Below are positions 42,301 to 57,229 of a DNA stretch of 64,000 nucleotides, piece after piece. Numbering within the stretch: the first letter of the stretch is position 1; each line of letters starts with the position of its first letter. Below the pieces are notes generated by a model, which saw only the letters and a list, made by a program, of their open reading frames with translations, had not been told where the DNA came from and ran no database searches. Origin of the DNA: Paraspadella gotoi (lineage: Eukaryota; Chaetognatha). The DNA is taken from positions 1,878,581 to 1,942,580 of the forward strand of contig JBJCIZ010000239.1 of the NCBI GenBank assembly GCA_051294375.1. The letters are read 5' to 3'. Position numbers and translations under genes: made by a program.

Positions 42301-42853
42301 TCGATGTCCATGATCTGCAAGGCGGGATTGTGATGGAGGGAGGGGGGATGAAGAGGAGATTTATAAGAGCTAAGAATCAAATGTGAAGATGGCGGGACAT
42401 ACAAGTTCCCCACAGACTGGTACGCATTCAGAGCTTGCGGTTGCGGTATTGATCGCTTTCATCGATTTATGAGGACTTGGCTCTGGGACTCTTTCGTTCG
42501 TTCGTTCATTCATTCATTCATTCATTCATCCATCAAGAAATTTATCGATTAACATTCGAACCTGAGCGAGTGATTTCTCGCTCAAGACTTGAGTGAGATA
42601 CATGTCACGATCGAAATTGGCCGTGTTGATATCGGTGGGGTCTTGATCGAGTCTCGAAGGTGGCGCCATTTCGCCTAAGTCCAAAAAAATGATAAAATTT
42701 AAACCGAAACCAGTGGTTTCGGCAAAACCGATGCGAATCGTTTGAAGGATGTTTCGAAAACTGACCGTCAGCGGTCGAGGCGCCTTCGCCGGTGGCGTCT
42801 CCGTCGTAGTAGGACTTAAGAAAAACCCGCCGCCTCTGACGGTCGCTGGACAT
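39304..42853 (-). CDS. VPS51: Vacuolar protein sorting-associated protein 51
   Basis: Six exons (42853-42766, 42674-42562, 42314-40797, 40656-40486, 40409-40299, 39771-39304) give 822 aa, against 782 in human. The N-terminal coiled coil shows [32 protein letters not shown] and [12 protein letters not shown]. The C-terminal exons show [50 protein letters not shown] and the near-identical end [19 protein letters not shown]51 is a shared subunit of the GARP and EARP tethering complexes at the trans-Golgi network and recycling endosomes. The single 1.5-kb exon is the longest of the gene. Intron 5 has a hairpin-forming pair of the ATGCAAATGAGAT motif. Confidence 0.97.
39948..39992 (+). repeat. ATGCAAATGAGAT motif with hairpin arm, VPS51 intron 5
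   Basis: Exact consensus on the + strand (39959-39971), then a few bases later an inverted arm: AATGAGATTGAG pairs with CTCAATCTCATT, giving a 12-bp stem with a very short loop. Confidence 0.75.
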
Positions 42854-43788
42854 GATCGAGTTTTTTTTTATTAAAAGCGCGAGAAAACTAAACTTGGAAA
42901 TACGAACCAATTTTAGAATTTCCCTCTAATAAAGAACTAACGTTAGGCAGAAGAAAATGTATGTAAAATTAGTTAGGGAGAGAGATCTCATCGAGTTTAG
43001 GAGACACTGTTAAAAAAAAAATAATTATAATTATAATATGAAGAGAAGTCGATAAAAATAACTATTTCACAGAAGAAAAATATTTCATCAAAATTGGTCG
43101 AGAAAAAAGAGAAATATGAGGGTTTGAATGAGAAAGTTATTAAACTTATTCATAAAAAGCTCGAAAATATCGAAAAACACACTATTCTCATAAAAAAAAT
43201 GTAATATCTTCCATGCGGAGTTCCCACCACGAAAACTACCAGTCGTCAAAAAAATATTATGTGCGCATTTGAATAAAAATATTTGTTGGCGCGAAAAAAA
43301 AACTAGCTTCGCAAATTGCATAGAGTGAAAAAAAAAAAAAAACGGGACCGATTAACAATCGAGACATCTTTAGCAGAACTTTACCACATTAGGACAATTT
43401 CATTTTGTAAAAAAAAAAATTCATCAACGGATGACTGCAAATCCAGAAATATCCACGCTATGTCACGGACTTTATTAAGTTCCGTAACTTTCTCTCGCTC
43501 ATTTTGGATAATAAATTTAAAAATATATAAAGTAAATGTAAAGTTAACAAAAACGAAAAAAAAACCCTCATAAACCTTCACCATATCACATTTTCAAGTT
43601 TGCGACCAGCGGCTCGTTTATCCGGACCAAGAAACTCACGTAAGCTGCCCTCGGAGAAAAAAAAAAAGAAGTAGAGAACAGCGAGAAAAAAAAACAAACA
43701 TTAGATATACATATAGGCTTTAAACACTCCCCCCCCTCCTCCGTCCATAACTGACAACCCCTAACCCTTCCCTCCCCCCCCAACTGGG
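42854..43788. other. Intergenic spacer between YOD1 and VPS51
   Basis: AT-rich sequence of about 930 bp with homopolymer runs, expected to hold the YOD1 3' UTR and the VPS51 promoter. No other feature was seen. Confidence 0.5.
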
Positions 43789-46232
43789 TCAAATTTCCCC
43801 AAAGTTGGTGTGGCCCGTTTTGGTCGCGTGATCCTGAGCTTCTTTTTGTCCCTTGAGCGGTTTGTTGCAAGTGATGCAACGGAGGTCGAAGTTGGCCACG
43901 TCGGTGAATTGTCTCGTCTTCTTGCACTCGTCCGCGATCTCCAGCGCTTGAGCCACCACGGAGTCGTCTTCGATCGGGAAGAGGGTCTTCAACGGGGAGA
44001 GACCGTCCAGGGGCTCCATCACTGGAGATGGGGGGAGGCGGGAGGGATTGATAACGTTCGACGACGATATTCGAGGCAACCGCGGCTGGGGCTTAATTTT
44101 ACATTCGCCGTCTGGGTTAGAGGGGTTTAAGGTTAGGGGTGATTACGGGCAATGTTTGGGTTAAAGATAAGTAAGTTAGATAATATATAATATAATATAA
44201 CAATATATAATAAAATATTTTTACATTACTATTCATAAAAAGCGAAAATCCCAGTCGGCGAATGTAAAATTTTACCATCGTTGTTGTTGTTGTTGTTACC
44301 ATGAACTTTGAAATCTTGACTAACCTAATGGATCGTAGTGTATCCCATCGTAGAGAAGGAAGGCGCGCGTCGGGTAGTTGACGTCTTCGCCGAATCGATC
44401 GATCCGTCCGGATTGAGTGTCGACCACGTCCATTTCAACTGAGGGAGATTTGTGGACAAAGGGAAGAATGAGGATGATCCTTTTAACTTAATCTCTCTTA
44501 AATTCTGTTAAGAAATGTTAACGTTGACTTTGGTGAAAAGAAAGCTCTCACCCGAATAATGTTTCGACAATATGGAGACCTCTATGGCCCCGCCCCAACT
44601 TTCCCCCTTGAGTATCCAATCACAGTATTGTCCGTTGGGCTTCCCGAGGACGCCCTCTGTATAGAGCGCCGGTTGGGAGGAAACGGCGCCGGCGATGAGC
44701 TTTCTCATGGACGGCGCCGCTTCTAGATCGAGGACGCCGTCGTTCATGACGCAGTTGATGGAGGTGAAGAGGCAGCTGTTGTTGGCGGGGACGACTTTAC
44801 GCGTCAGGACGCCGCCGGTCTAAACAAAAACGAAAATACAAGAAGTGGTAAAGCAATTTTTCGGGTAGCAGATCAATTAGAGGATTGTGGACGCAACAGA
44901 ATAATTGTATAAATGAGATCGAGTTTCTCAACTACATTTTTTTAAACGGGTTTTATTCTATTCCGTTAAATGTTTGATATGCTTATCATGTCATCAGTAA
45001 CTAATCGTCTAGACTTTGCCGCGTGGAAAAATAAACGAAAAGATTAGTAAAGGACTAGTTAACCGGGTAGTCGCGTCAATTAACCGTCTCGTTTATCAAC
45101 CCTAATTCCCCCTCTGGCCTCTTCCTCCGCAAATAAGTACTTCATATGCCAAAAGGATGCAATTGTGGCGGTATATTCACACCGCCTCACGTCAACCATC
45201 GTTCAGCCAATACCATTGGATCAGAGTGGGAACGCACCATCCCAGGCGTTGCGTTCCATCCACAATCCACAGTACTAACGACTTCCCTTTGAGTTGGCAG
45301 AGCAAGACCGTCCTAGGGTAACCGCGCCAGTGACAGGAGGCGTCACTGAGGGTCGGAAGCCCCCAAAGTGAGATGCCCCATCCCAATGGGCATCACAGGC
45401 AACCCGGCTGTTGCCATACCCTACAGATTTACTACTCTCCCTTAATCCACAATACATCCGTTACCTCATCGACTCCGTTAACATCAACGCCATAAATCTC
45501 ACTCTCCCAACCATCCTGCACCCAACCTCTTCCTTTTGAAGACCTGTTGCAACTGCGCGTTCCACAGAGACTCCAGCGTGTTCGTCGAAGGAGGAGGAGG
45601 AGCAGGCGATTTATCCTCCTCAACGATCAGAGTGTCGCCGCTTTTAAAAGGCATGTCTTTCATCGTGGAGCTTTCGTTAGATAAATCTGAGCAAGAATTT
45701 TATAAAAACGCTTATTCCGATATTACTAAATTCGATACGACCAATTATAAACTTATTCATTCATTTAAAAAATAAGCTATCTTGCTCCTGACTTAGGCTT
45801 CCATCCCTCTTGCTTGGTAATACCATAGCAGGACCCGACAATCTTTCAATTTAATAAACCCTTCTACTTTGTAAATCTCTTACGTCTTGTAACAAATACA
45901 CTATGTTTTAAACCTTTGTATTTAGTTTAAATTAGAGGCTTTATGAGGGAGTTTTGCCACATAATTTTAAGTCAGCCCTCGAATCAGTTGATATCATTGA
46001 CGCGGTAGCGACTAACAGTAAAGAATAATGACTACCTGCCCTCTAGTCACACTCCGCCTTACTCACCGATAACTTGAGGCGGATATCCGCTCCTAATCTT
46101 AAGTTTCTCGGCCTTAACCGAGCAAAGGGAGGCGACGGCGACCTTGAGCTGCATGACCGTCGTCTCATTGGTGATATCCTGCAGGACGTGCATCCCGTTG
46201 GAGGATTTGCAACGGAGATTCAATTTAGACAT
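43789..46232 (-). CDS. YOD1: OTU deubiquitinase YOD1 (catalytic Asp replaced by Asn)
   Basis: Five exons (46232-46067, 45686-45544, 44819-44552, 44438-44325, 44021-43789) give 307 aa; human is 348 aa. The order is a UBX-like N-terminal domain ([32 protein letters not shown]), the OTU domain, and a C-terminal C2H2 zinc finger (CITC...HATKTGH, ending NFGEI). The OTU domain keeps the nucleophile in NNSCLFTSI, the GQYCDWI and [14 protein letters not shown] segments, and the His of [12 protein letters not shown]1 works with p97/VCP in ER-associated degradation. The residue three before the catalytic Cys is Asn, where family members have Asp. Introns 1 and 2 contain R2 and R1 repeats. Confidence 0.95.
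45165..45419 (+). repeat. Dispersed repeat family R1, copy C
   Basis: The most complete copy, about 255 bp, in YOD1 intron 2. It starts with the imperfect palindrome GGCGGTATATTCACACCGCC, contains CAGTGAC and GTCACTG as inverted arms seven bases apart, and ends near GGCAAC...GTTGCC arms. No coding capacity. Confidence 0.85.
45744..45870. repeat. Dispersed repeat family R2, copy 2 (diverged)
   Basis: Shares CATTCATTTAAAAAATAAGC, TATCTTGCTCCTGACTTAGG and a later CTTTCAATTTAATAAACC segment with the other two R2 copies. It lies in YOD1 intron 1 and is the most diverged copy. Confidence 0.6.
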
Positions 46233-47078
46233 CTTTGTTTATTTTGCCCTATTTTTTTTTGGATCTTTTGTTTGTGTAAAAAAAAAAATGTTTGGTTTTT
46301 GGTCGTTTATTTCAACCCCCAACCCGCGAGTCAGTTTGGAAGCGTCGTCGGGCCCCAAAACGGAGGGTATTTCGTCACTTGCGTCAGGGAATCGACTTCC
46401 ATCTAATCTCGAATTTTCCCCCCTTTCCCTTTATTGTTCGAAGAGCCGCCTAACGGAAAAAAAAACCTATGAACATCAAACCTCATCTTTACTAGTAGGA
46501 ACACATATTCATTCTCGTTTTTATGCAATTCACTCTGTCGTGATTTTTGCTCGTAGGAAAATAGAAGGGGGGGGGGAAATAGGGGGGGGAGGGAATTAAA
46601 ACGAGATTTCATTTCGCCACGGAATAAATACATCTTCCCAAAAAAAAAAAAAAAAATACACGCGTTTACGATCATTTCTTGCGAAAGTTCAACCGAAAGT
46701 GGGACTCATACTTTTGTCCGTGTTGGAACACCAAACTCATTAATGCATGCATTCAAAAATAAACTCATTCGCCCGCATTTGCACGGACGTACATTTGAAA
46801 AAAAAAAAAAAAATAAAAAGAAAAAAATACACGCACGAAAGATATACATAAGTATTATCATTGGCGAAAAAAAAAATGTGTGTATTTAAATCAAATGCGA
46901 AAAGATTGGAATTTGAACGAATAATTACACAAAACAAAACTAATCGTGTTTGTTATATATCAAATACAAAAAAATTGGGATCCGTTATCTTTCTTTCTCC
47001 CTCGAAAAAAAAAGGAGGGGGAAAAAAACAAAGATGAAAGGAAAAAAACAAACAAAAAAACCGAAACTAATTCATCGA
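46233..47078. other. Intergenic spacer between TDP-43 copy 1 and YOD1
   Basis: About 850 bp, A-rich on the + strand with several homopolymer runs and a G-rich patch near 46566-46597. It should hold the TDP-43 3' UTR and the YOD1 promoter. No extra coding exon was seen. Confidence 0.5.
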
Positions 47079-49064
47079 TCAATTATTCCACGGCGAATTC
47101 GGTCCCTGCCAACCGAAACCGCCGCCGCCGCCTCCGCCGCCACCGGACGCCGACTTTCCGTCGTTCCGCCAACCGCCGTATCCATCGTTCTTTACGTTCT
47201 CAAAACCGCCGAATCCCATCGACCGATTGGAGCCGAACTTGTCTCCGATTACGCCGCTGCTGCCGCCGCCGCCGCCGCCTCCGCCACTGTTTCCGCCGCT
47301 CATGTTGGCCATCATGCCATTCATCATCATCTGCATCATGGTTTGCATCATTGGATTCATCATGCTGTTCATGTCCATGCCGCCGCCGCCGCCTCCACCA
47401 CCTCCGACCATTCCCATGCCGTCTCGCGGCGCACCGAAACCGCCGCCGCCGCCGCCAGCCCCGTGACCCATCCCGAAGCCGCCTCGTGGGCCGTGGTGGT
47501 CGCGCTCTTCGACTCTTCGGTTCTTCGCCGTCGCGTTACTGATGTTTACCGAACAGTTTTTGATGAGGTGGTCCTCGCCCTGGGACGGAACGATCAATAA
47601 TTGATTCCATGTATTTTGATTGGTTTATTTATTGACCAATCAATTTTGAATCCAAATGGGACGACTAACTTCTGCTTGAAGAACTTGTGCTACCAAAGCG
47701 TCGGAGAAAGTGACGAACGCGAACGCCCTGTGAGGTTTGGGGATGAAAACGTCCGTCACCTGAGAAAATATATGATTTTTAAGATCAGCATCGGCGTATA
47801 TATGGTACAACCAATATAAAAATTATACATTCATTTAATAAATAAGCCTCCTTGCCCCCGACTTTCGACAGGCTATGGTGGTTTAAGGCCTCCATCACTA
47901 TCATAATTACAGCAGTAACATGGATGCTTTCAATCAAGAGTCTCGTATATTAACTCCCAGAGTACCTGGCTTCCCTAATCCCTATAAACGAAGAATGTTT
48001 CAATTACGTACATATAAATTTTTTTTTTAAACTGGAGGTTTATCTCCTACAAACTCACTTCGCCGAACTTTGAAAAGTAGTCTTTGAGATCGGTCTTGGT
48101 CAAGTCTTCGGAAACGCGGCCCACGAAGATCTTCTTGCTGATTTCGCTGTTAAGGTCTCCTCCCTTTGAGTTGGGAACGCGGACGTCGCACCAGCGACCG
48201 TCAATGTTGTGGCGCTGTCCGATCACCGCTTGCTGGACCTACGAGTATTGAGTAAGCGTGGAAGAGTTTGATTTTTAATATTTATAATTTTTAATATCCC
48301 ACATTAAATTTGATTAAATACAAAAATTATATTTAAATCGCCTCTCACGTCGTAATCTTTAAACTTGATGAATCCGTAGCCGCGACTCTTCCCGGTCTCA
48401 AGATCTTTTTTGACTTGAGCCATGACGACCTCGCCGAATTGCCCGAAATAGTCCTTCATGTCGTCCTCGGTCGTCTTCCACGGCAACCCTAGGACGATGA
48501 GGTCTAGAAAAAGAGTCCAGGGAAGGAGGGGGAACATTTTAAACGAAATCTTTTTTTTTTTGTTCTTTTGTTTTTTTAAATTTGACGTTTGATTTTCTTC
48601 ACCAGTGCATCTTCGGAATATATCGACGCGTTTCGTCTTGGCCTGACTGTCTTGGATGTCCATGTCGCCGCGTCGCTTGTTCTTCGGATAGACTGTGACG
48701 TAGAGGTGAGTTCCCCAGTCGTTGTCTTCCTGGAAGACTTTCCCATCGGTCACCCTCAATCCTCTCCAGCTGCCGGTCTCAGGCGACCTTCGAATAAAAA
48801 AAAAAAAAAAATTATTCGTTCAGGAAATACATAAGCTATAAATTAATGTGGAAGGGAAAGCAAGAAGGACAATATTGACTTCAGTTTAAGAATTGGACCA
48901 ACTTATTTTTTAAGCCGCACCAACCCCCCCCCCAACCTGAATTTAAGTCCCGAAGCTCCCGGATATTGCGCCTGCAACGTGGACATCGCCAAGGTCATGT
49001 CCGGCTCGAGGGGCAGTTCAGTCGGCTCCTCTGTCTCATCCTCGGCACATGCAATGTAAATCAT
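47079..49064 (-). CDS. TARDBP: TAR DNA-binding protein 43, copy 1
   Basis: Six exons (49064-48937, 48787-48603, 48503-48349, 48238-48059, 47759-47670, 47579-47079) give 412 aa; human is 414 aa. The N-terminal oligomerisation domain matches ([22 protein letters not shown]). RRM1 has [20 protein letters not shown] and GYGFIKF. RRM2 has [38 protein letters not shown] and [12 protein letters not shown]. The C-terminal 140 residues are Gly-rich with a Met-rich block where human has its short conserved helix. TDP-43 is a nuclear splicing and RNA-processing factor. A good 3' splice site (CTCCCAG) lies four bases before the ATG, so a 5' UTR intron or spliced leader is possible. Confidence 0.96.
47795..47990. 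repeat. Dispersed repeat family R2, copy 3
   Basis: Begins TATATGGTACAACCAATA and shares the whole core with the copy at 25468-25680, ending in CAATCAAGAGTCTCG and CTGGCTTCCCTA. It lies in the intron between exons 4 and 5 of TDP-43 copy 1; the paralogous intron of copy 2 lacks it. Confidence 0.75.
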
Positions 49065-50323
49065 TTTGCTGGGAGCAAAAAGTTGATTAAAAGAGAGAGA
49101 GAATATTTTTTTCTTTCTTTTTTTCTTTTCTTTTTTTTATTCACTTTTTTTTCGACCTTAGGGGAAAAAAGGAAAAAAATGTTGCGCGTGTGTCTGGGAG
49201 TGAAACTTATATTTTCTTTTTTTGGTTAAAAAGACGAAAAATGAGGATGAAATACGATACCTGGAGAACTTAATATTATAATAGTAAAAATTAAAAAAAA
49301 ACAAAAAACTGTTCAGCGTCCTCATGATCATGGCAAGTCTATTCTTATCTAACATTCTTTTTCTCACACTGAAGTTAATTTATCATCAAAATATCATACA
49401 GGTTTTAGCTCAAACGACAATCATGATCATGAACAAACATTGAACGTTCCACTAGGTCAATTCATTTTAAACAGGGTGACACAATCAGTTCAATGTCCAT
49501 TGGCGCAAAGTAAAATGTACATGAAATCACTTGCTGCGGCAATCAAAGTACAATCAAAAATTTACAAAATGTCATTACAACATCCGATGACAGCCATTTT
49601 ACAACTACCAAAATACATTCGATTTTAATACTAAAAATTTTGTAAAATATCTGCCCCAAAATAAAAAAGTAAATTGACAACTTTTGTATGTTAATTAATA
49701 AATTTGTCGTCAAACATACGAAAAATGTCCAGAACACAAAGATAAACACGTTTGGATAGAACGCTATATAAGAATATATAATGTGCAACAATATATATCG
49801 AAGTAGAAATAAACCGCAGCAATCAAACATTCGAAACGAGATTGGCAAAAAATTTTTGCGTACAAAACATGCTATGAGAAAGGAAATCCCACCCAAACTA
49901 GAACTCGCAGCATTAATTTTATTCATACGGATCGAAAAGAAAACGCATTAATTGAAAAAAACAAACCCAACATAGCAAAAATAGAAAGAATTCAAATATA
50001 CATCTTTCTTACGAACAAATTCAATCATCGATATTAAAAAGTTCATCTCCCTTTCGCAAAAATTCAGTCACTGATCCGACGATAAATCTTCCCCCCCCTC
50101 CCGTAAATCCACTCATATTAATATTACTATGCATTTTACCTTCACAAAATCCAATTCACTTATTCTAAACAAAACATTCCCTTCCAACTCTCGTTTCGTT
50201 TTCTCGGTTGTTGCGTTTTGAAAAAAAAAAAAAAAAGTTCAAAAAGTAAAAGTCGAATAAAAATCCGGGCTACTCTCTTTCGCTTTCACACTCTCTCACA
50301 CTCTCTCACACTCTCTCTCTCTC
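49065..50323. other. Spacer between the two TDP-43 copies
   Basis: About 1.26 kb of AT-rich sequence with no coding exon I can support. A short CT-rich block (50285-50325) precedes the copy 2 stop on the + strand. Confidence 0.5.
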
Positions 50324-50513
50324 TCATTTCGACCATCCGCTTCCTCCCCATCCGGTCCCATATCCTCCGGTCCCGTAACCCCCGGAACTGCCGGATTTGC
50401 CGTCGTTGCTCCACCCGTATCCGTAGCTTCCGAAGGACCCGTCCCGCGAGTCGGGCTTTCCGGAAGCGTAGTTGCCGGCGGTCTTGTCGGCCGGCGACGA
50501 CCCGGGCTGCGCT

Positions 50514-50548
<35 letters not shown>

Positions 50549-53115
50549 CCCCATACCGCCCATCATCCCGGACATCATCATCATCTGCATCATGGACTGC
50601 ATCATGGCGGGGTTCATCATACTGCTCATGTCCATTCCGCCGCCGGCCCCGCCGCCCATGCCGCCGCCCGTCTGACCCGAGCCGCGGGGGCCGCCGTAGC
50701 CCGCCTGGACCGCTCCGTAACCGGCGTAGTTGCCGTAACCGTAATCACCGGCGCCACCAGCACCACCGCCTTGGTTACCTGGATAACCATTGTGATCGTG
50801 ACGCCCGCGGTCGGGGTTTTTCGCCGTAGCGTTGCTGATGTTGACCGAACAGTTTTTGATGAGATGGTCTTCGCCCTTAACATTTAACGAAATAAATATA
50901 ATGTTAGTCATTTTATTAATGTTATATTAGACTACTCACGGCGTCCTGCAAATCTTGAGCGACGTTTGGATCGACGAAGGTGACGAAAGCGAATGCCCGG
51001 TGGGGAGTTGGGATGAAGACGTCGGTCACCTGAGAAAATACAAATGTCAAATGTGTGTGGAAAAAATGTTTAATTATCTTCGAATTACAATTTAACATGA
51101 TTATGAAACTAGCCTAAAGACATTAACCGCTTCACCCAACTCACCTCTCCGTATTTGGAAAAGTAGTCCTTCAAGTCTTGTTTGGTGAGGTCCTCGGAGA
51201 CTCGTCCGACGAAGATCTTGCGACTGTACTGCGTCATCATCTCTCCGCCTTTGGAATTTGGAATGCGGACGTCGCACCATCGCCCGTCGATGCAATGTCG
51301 ATTGGTGAGGACTTTTTGTTGAGCCTGGAGGAGAAGGGTGGGGCGTGGACAAAAAGAGAAAAGTTAAGACTTTTGGACACGCTCAACAGTCAATACAGTC
51401 TTTATACCGCATTACAATACAAAAGGCTTTATATTAGAAAACAATTTCTCGCTTTTTTTTAAAAACCAGAATCGGTTTCCATGAATTTGTAAAATCTGTG
51501 GGATTGAAACTTCGAATTTGATAAAATCGTGCACACAAAACCTTTGATTTTTTTTTTATCTTTGATCAATGAATTTTCTGAAAGGTTCGATTGAACAAAA
51601 ATTGATTAGGTACCTCGAAGTCTTTGAAACGAATGAATCCGTAGCCCTTGGACTGCGAGGTCTTCTGGTCCCGCTTGATCTGCGTCATGACGATCTCTCC
51701 GAATTGACTGAAGAAGATCTTTAGGTCCTCCTCGTCCGTTTTCCACGGGAGGCCGAGCACGATGAGATCTGTTGCCCAATGGATATAATTAAATTAAAAA
51801 TAAATGTAAGAATTTAATATATTTCGTTATATATCAGATTTAATTATATTCTTTATATAAAAGAATATTCTTTCATAGTAATTCGTAATGGGGAGAGGGA
51901 TGTTAGTGTTGTCTTCTGTAATAATCTCTCATTAAAATCATTAACAGTATTCGCAGATATTCCTGGATTCCAACAAGATCAGTACAGGGAGGAATTTCAT
52001 TCATTCATCTATTTATTCATTCATCGCCCACCCACACCCCAGAAACTAACCGGAGCATCTCTGCTTGATGCTGTCGATCCTCTTGGTCTTAGCGATGGGA
52101 TTCTCCGCCTCCATCTCCGTGTCTCCCTTTCGTTTGTTGTCCTTTGGGTAGACGACGATGTAGAGGCTGTCGTTCCAGGAATTCTCCGGGTGATAGACTT
52201 TGCCCTCGGTGACTCGAAGGCCCCGCCAGCTGCCCGATTCCGATCTGCCCCGGGTGGGGCGGACGGAAATAAAGAAAAAGAAAATACTAGTTAAAGGGAA
52301 ACGGAAAAGAAAAGTAATTATAAATATTTACAGAAGGCTTCATATTATAAAATGTAGTACCCCTTTTTTGTAACCAGAATCTGTTCCCTGAAATTTTACA
52401 TTTAGAGTGTTAATGACTATATAAATGGAACTATCGAGGCGAATTTTGATATTCAACCCCCGGCCAGAGATACAGGGCCATGGGGGTGGATCCAGGTGCA
52501 TTGACGTTTTAAACATAAGAAAAAAACATTTTAGAACTAAAATTGATAAATTTGCAATAATTAAGCATGGTTGAAGATGCATGGTTCATCATTTTACTTT
52601 CAATTTTCCCAAATTATTCCAAATCTGACTAACTGCTGATGTTCATGAAGCTAAAAATTAAGGTAAATGAATATTTTTGAGGTAATAAATACGTTTTTGT
52701 GGAAGAGTAAACGTCTGTGCAACTGTTTAAAACAAAAATAATAAAAAAATTTGAAAAAAATTTTTGACCATTTGTGGCCCTCAGGTGCCCTTATCTCAGC
52801 TTAGGGGTGGAATGTAAAAATTCGCCTCGCTAATAATTTCATTTTTATATAATGTATACGGGGCAGAGAGAGCGAACACTGCCTTATGGAGTCGCGTCAA
52901 GCCGCGTCTAAAAAAATTAAGGTTAAAATAACGAAAATGAGAAAAAACAAGTGAAAGGCGAAATCAAAACCGGGCCGGACGATGTACCTGTACTTGAGTC
53001 CCGAGGCCCCGGGATACTGCGCTGTGAGCGTGGTCATGGCCAGGGTAAAGTCGGCCTCCAGCGGAAGTTCGATGGGTTCCTCGTTCTCCTCCTCCGCGCA
53101 CCGGATGTAATACAT
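50324..53115 (-). CDS. TARDBP: TAR DNA-binding protein 43, copy 2
   Basis: Six exons (53115-52988, 52244-52051, 51768-51614, 51324-51145, 51029-50940, 50875-50324) have the same phases as copy 1; exons 1, 3, 4 and 5 also have identical lengths. The protein is 432 aa with N-terminal domain, RRM1 ([27 protein letters not shown]), RRM2 ([35 protein letters not shown]) and a longer Gly-rich tail. The tail has an NPAMM core inside a Met-rich stretch, a run of about 13 Gly, and Tyr/Gly repeats. Differences from copy 1 are spread over the whole protein, so the duplication is not recent. Confidence 0.96.
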
Positions 53116-53945
53116 TTTCAACGCGGTTGACTTTGGATATGAGATAAAAGGGTTTTTCAACTTTTACACTTCGATTTTTTGTTTTTGTTTTGGTTTGTTT
53201 TTCTTGTCGATTGTTTCGCGTTTATATTAGCCAGAGTTGATTACCTCCGATAAATGGGAGGAAAACTATATACCTGGTTTTTTTTTTTAACTTGTTTTAA
53301 ATTAAATTCCGTTATGACGAAAATTAATTTTTTTTTAAGGCATCGTAAAAAAACGTAAAATGGTCAAAACAAACGTCGAGTGTAAATAAAATGGCAAAAT
53401 TAGGAAATCTCGTTAGTTGGTCCAAAAAAAAAAAAAAAAAAAAAAAGATAGAGAAAGCAATTGAAAACGTGAGAAATTCATTAATTTTTTAACAATTTTG
53501 ATTTTTAAAAAAATAAACGCGAGAACAAGGTTCTTATAATTAGCGCTCTAACACTATTCGAAAGAGAAAAGAAATCTGTATTTGTATTTGAGCCAAAGAA
53601 TCCTACCTTTTCTCCTGACTCATGTCTTTTATACTTGAGGATCCAATTTATCACTATTGATGCAAAATATATACAAATTAAAATTAAAAGCCGAGGGTCT
53701 GAGAAGAAACATTGGAAACATATTCAAATCTAATTTTCTTTCTTTGGGAAATTATTAAGAATTATAGAGCCCAGATTAACTAAACATTAATAAAAAAAAT
53801 AGTGAGTCGATAAAAACTCAAACATTAAGAGTGACTAGATTTTTGGCCAGCAAACAACGGATGAAACTAAGAATTGAAAAAATATTTCTGGAAAGCGAAA
53901 TGGAGCACAAAACGTTATGTCTAAATCTACCTACAGCGAGCGAGC

Positions 53946-54018
<73 letters not shown>

Positions 54019-54971
54019 ACAAAGTCAACGTTAACATTTCGGAACCGAATTTCGAAATCAATGATAAAAAGTTGCGGTAATGATCGCAGCACGTTTCACG
54101 GGATATACAATTTACAATACACGAAAGCTGTACAGTAAGCTTGATACTATAAAGTGGAACTCCTAAAAAAAACCACAGTAAGTAATCTTTTGGCAAGTTG
54201 AGATACAGTGCGAAAATATTCGTAAGTAAATTTCTTCTCCGACTTGAATGACAAATTTATGCAATCGGACGTTCGTAATCTGAGTCGGGTCTTTTTATAC
54301 TTTGGAATAAAATTAAATAAATTTAATATTTATATAATATATTATTTTTTTTACAAATCATATGTATAGAGATTGCTGTAAAATTTGAATTCGTAAAACT
54401 GCCATCGCATGGTTGTTTTGATAACGACGAGTAGACAAATTCACAACCGTATTATAGCAAAAAAGTTTGACAAGCTTCACAAAGTGATACAATTCGTTGA
54501 GCTCGAAGGACAAAACATGCATAGAAAGCACACAGCATGTCGAAATATTTTAAATGATAATAATTCCTTTCTCATTGAAAAAAAGAAAAGAAAAAGAAAT
54601 CAAAACGTCGGTCGGAATCAGAAAAAAAATACAATTTTCGAATGGAATGCATACAAAAATTCTAATTGGAGATTCTTTTTTTTTTAAATTTTTAAGCGTT
54701 CAAAGGCAAACCTGAATATCGTTCGGGGAAAAAAAATGCAGCACCTTGAAAAAAAAAAATAGTCGGAATATTTTTTGGCATTCGTGGTTCCCCTCCTTCC
54801 CCCGCCCGCGTAATGAATCTTCAACAAATGCAATAAATATTAAATAAAATCCCTATATTAAATCGTTGGCGACACAGAATGAAAGTTCTACGGGGAGCGT
54901 CAACGCATATCAATCCAATCCAATTCACCCCCTCCATCCCAGTCTTCCCCCCCTCACCCTAATAACCCCCC
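53116..54971. other. Long spacer upstream of TDP-43 copy 2
   Basis: About 1.86 kb of AT-rich DNA, the longest gene-free gap in the window. It contains a GA microsatellite (53946-54011) and a run of about 22 A near 53425. ORFs here are short and of low complexity. It should hold the promoter of TDP-43 copy 2 and the RAB6 3' UTR. Confidence 0.5.
53946..54011. repeat. (GA)n microsatellite
   Basis: About 65 bases of GA in the intergenic spacer between RAB6 and TDP-43 copy 2. Confidence 0.95.

Positions 54972-57229
<2,258 letters not shown>

Noticed and set aside
46946-47600. 198-216-aa Arg/His-rich and Ala-rich ORFs on the + strand
   Set aside because: Antisense readings of the Gly-rich TDP-43 tail.
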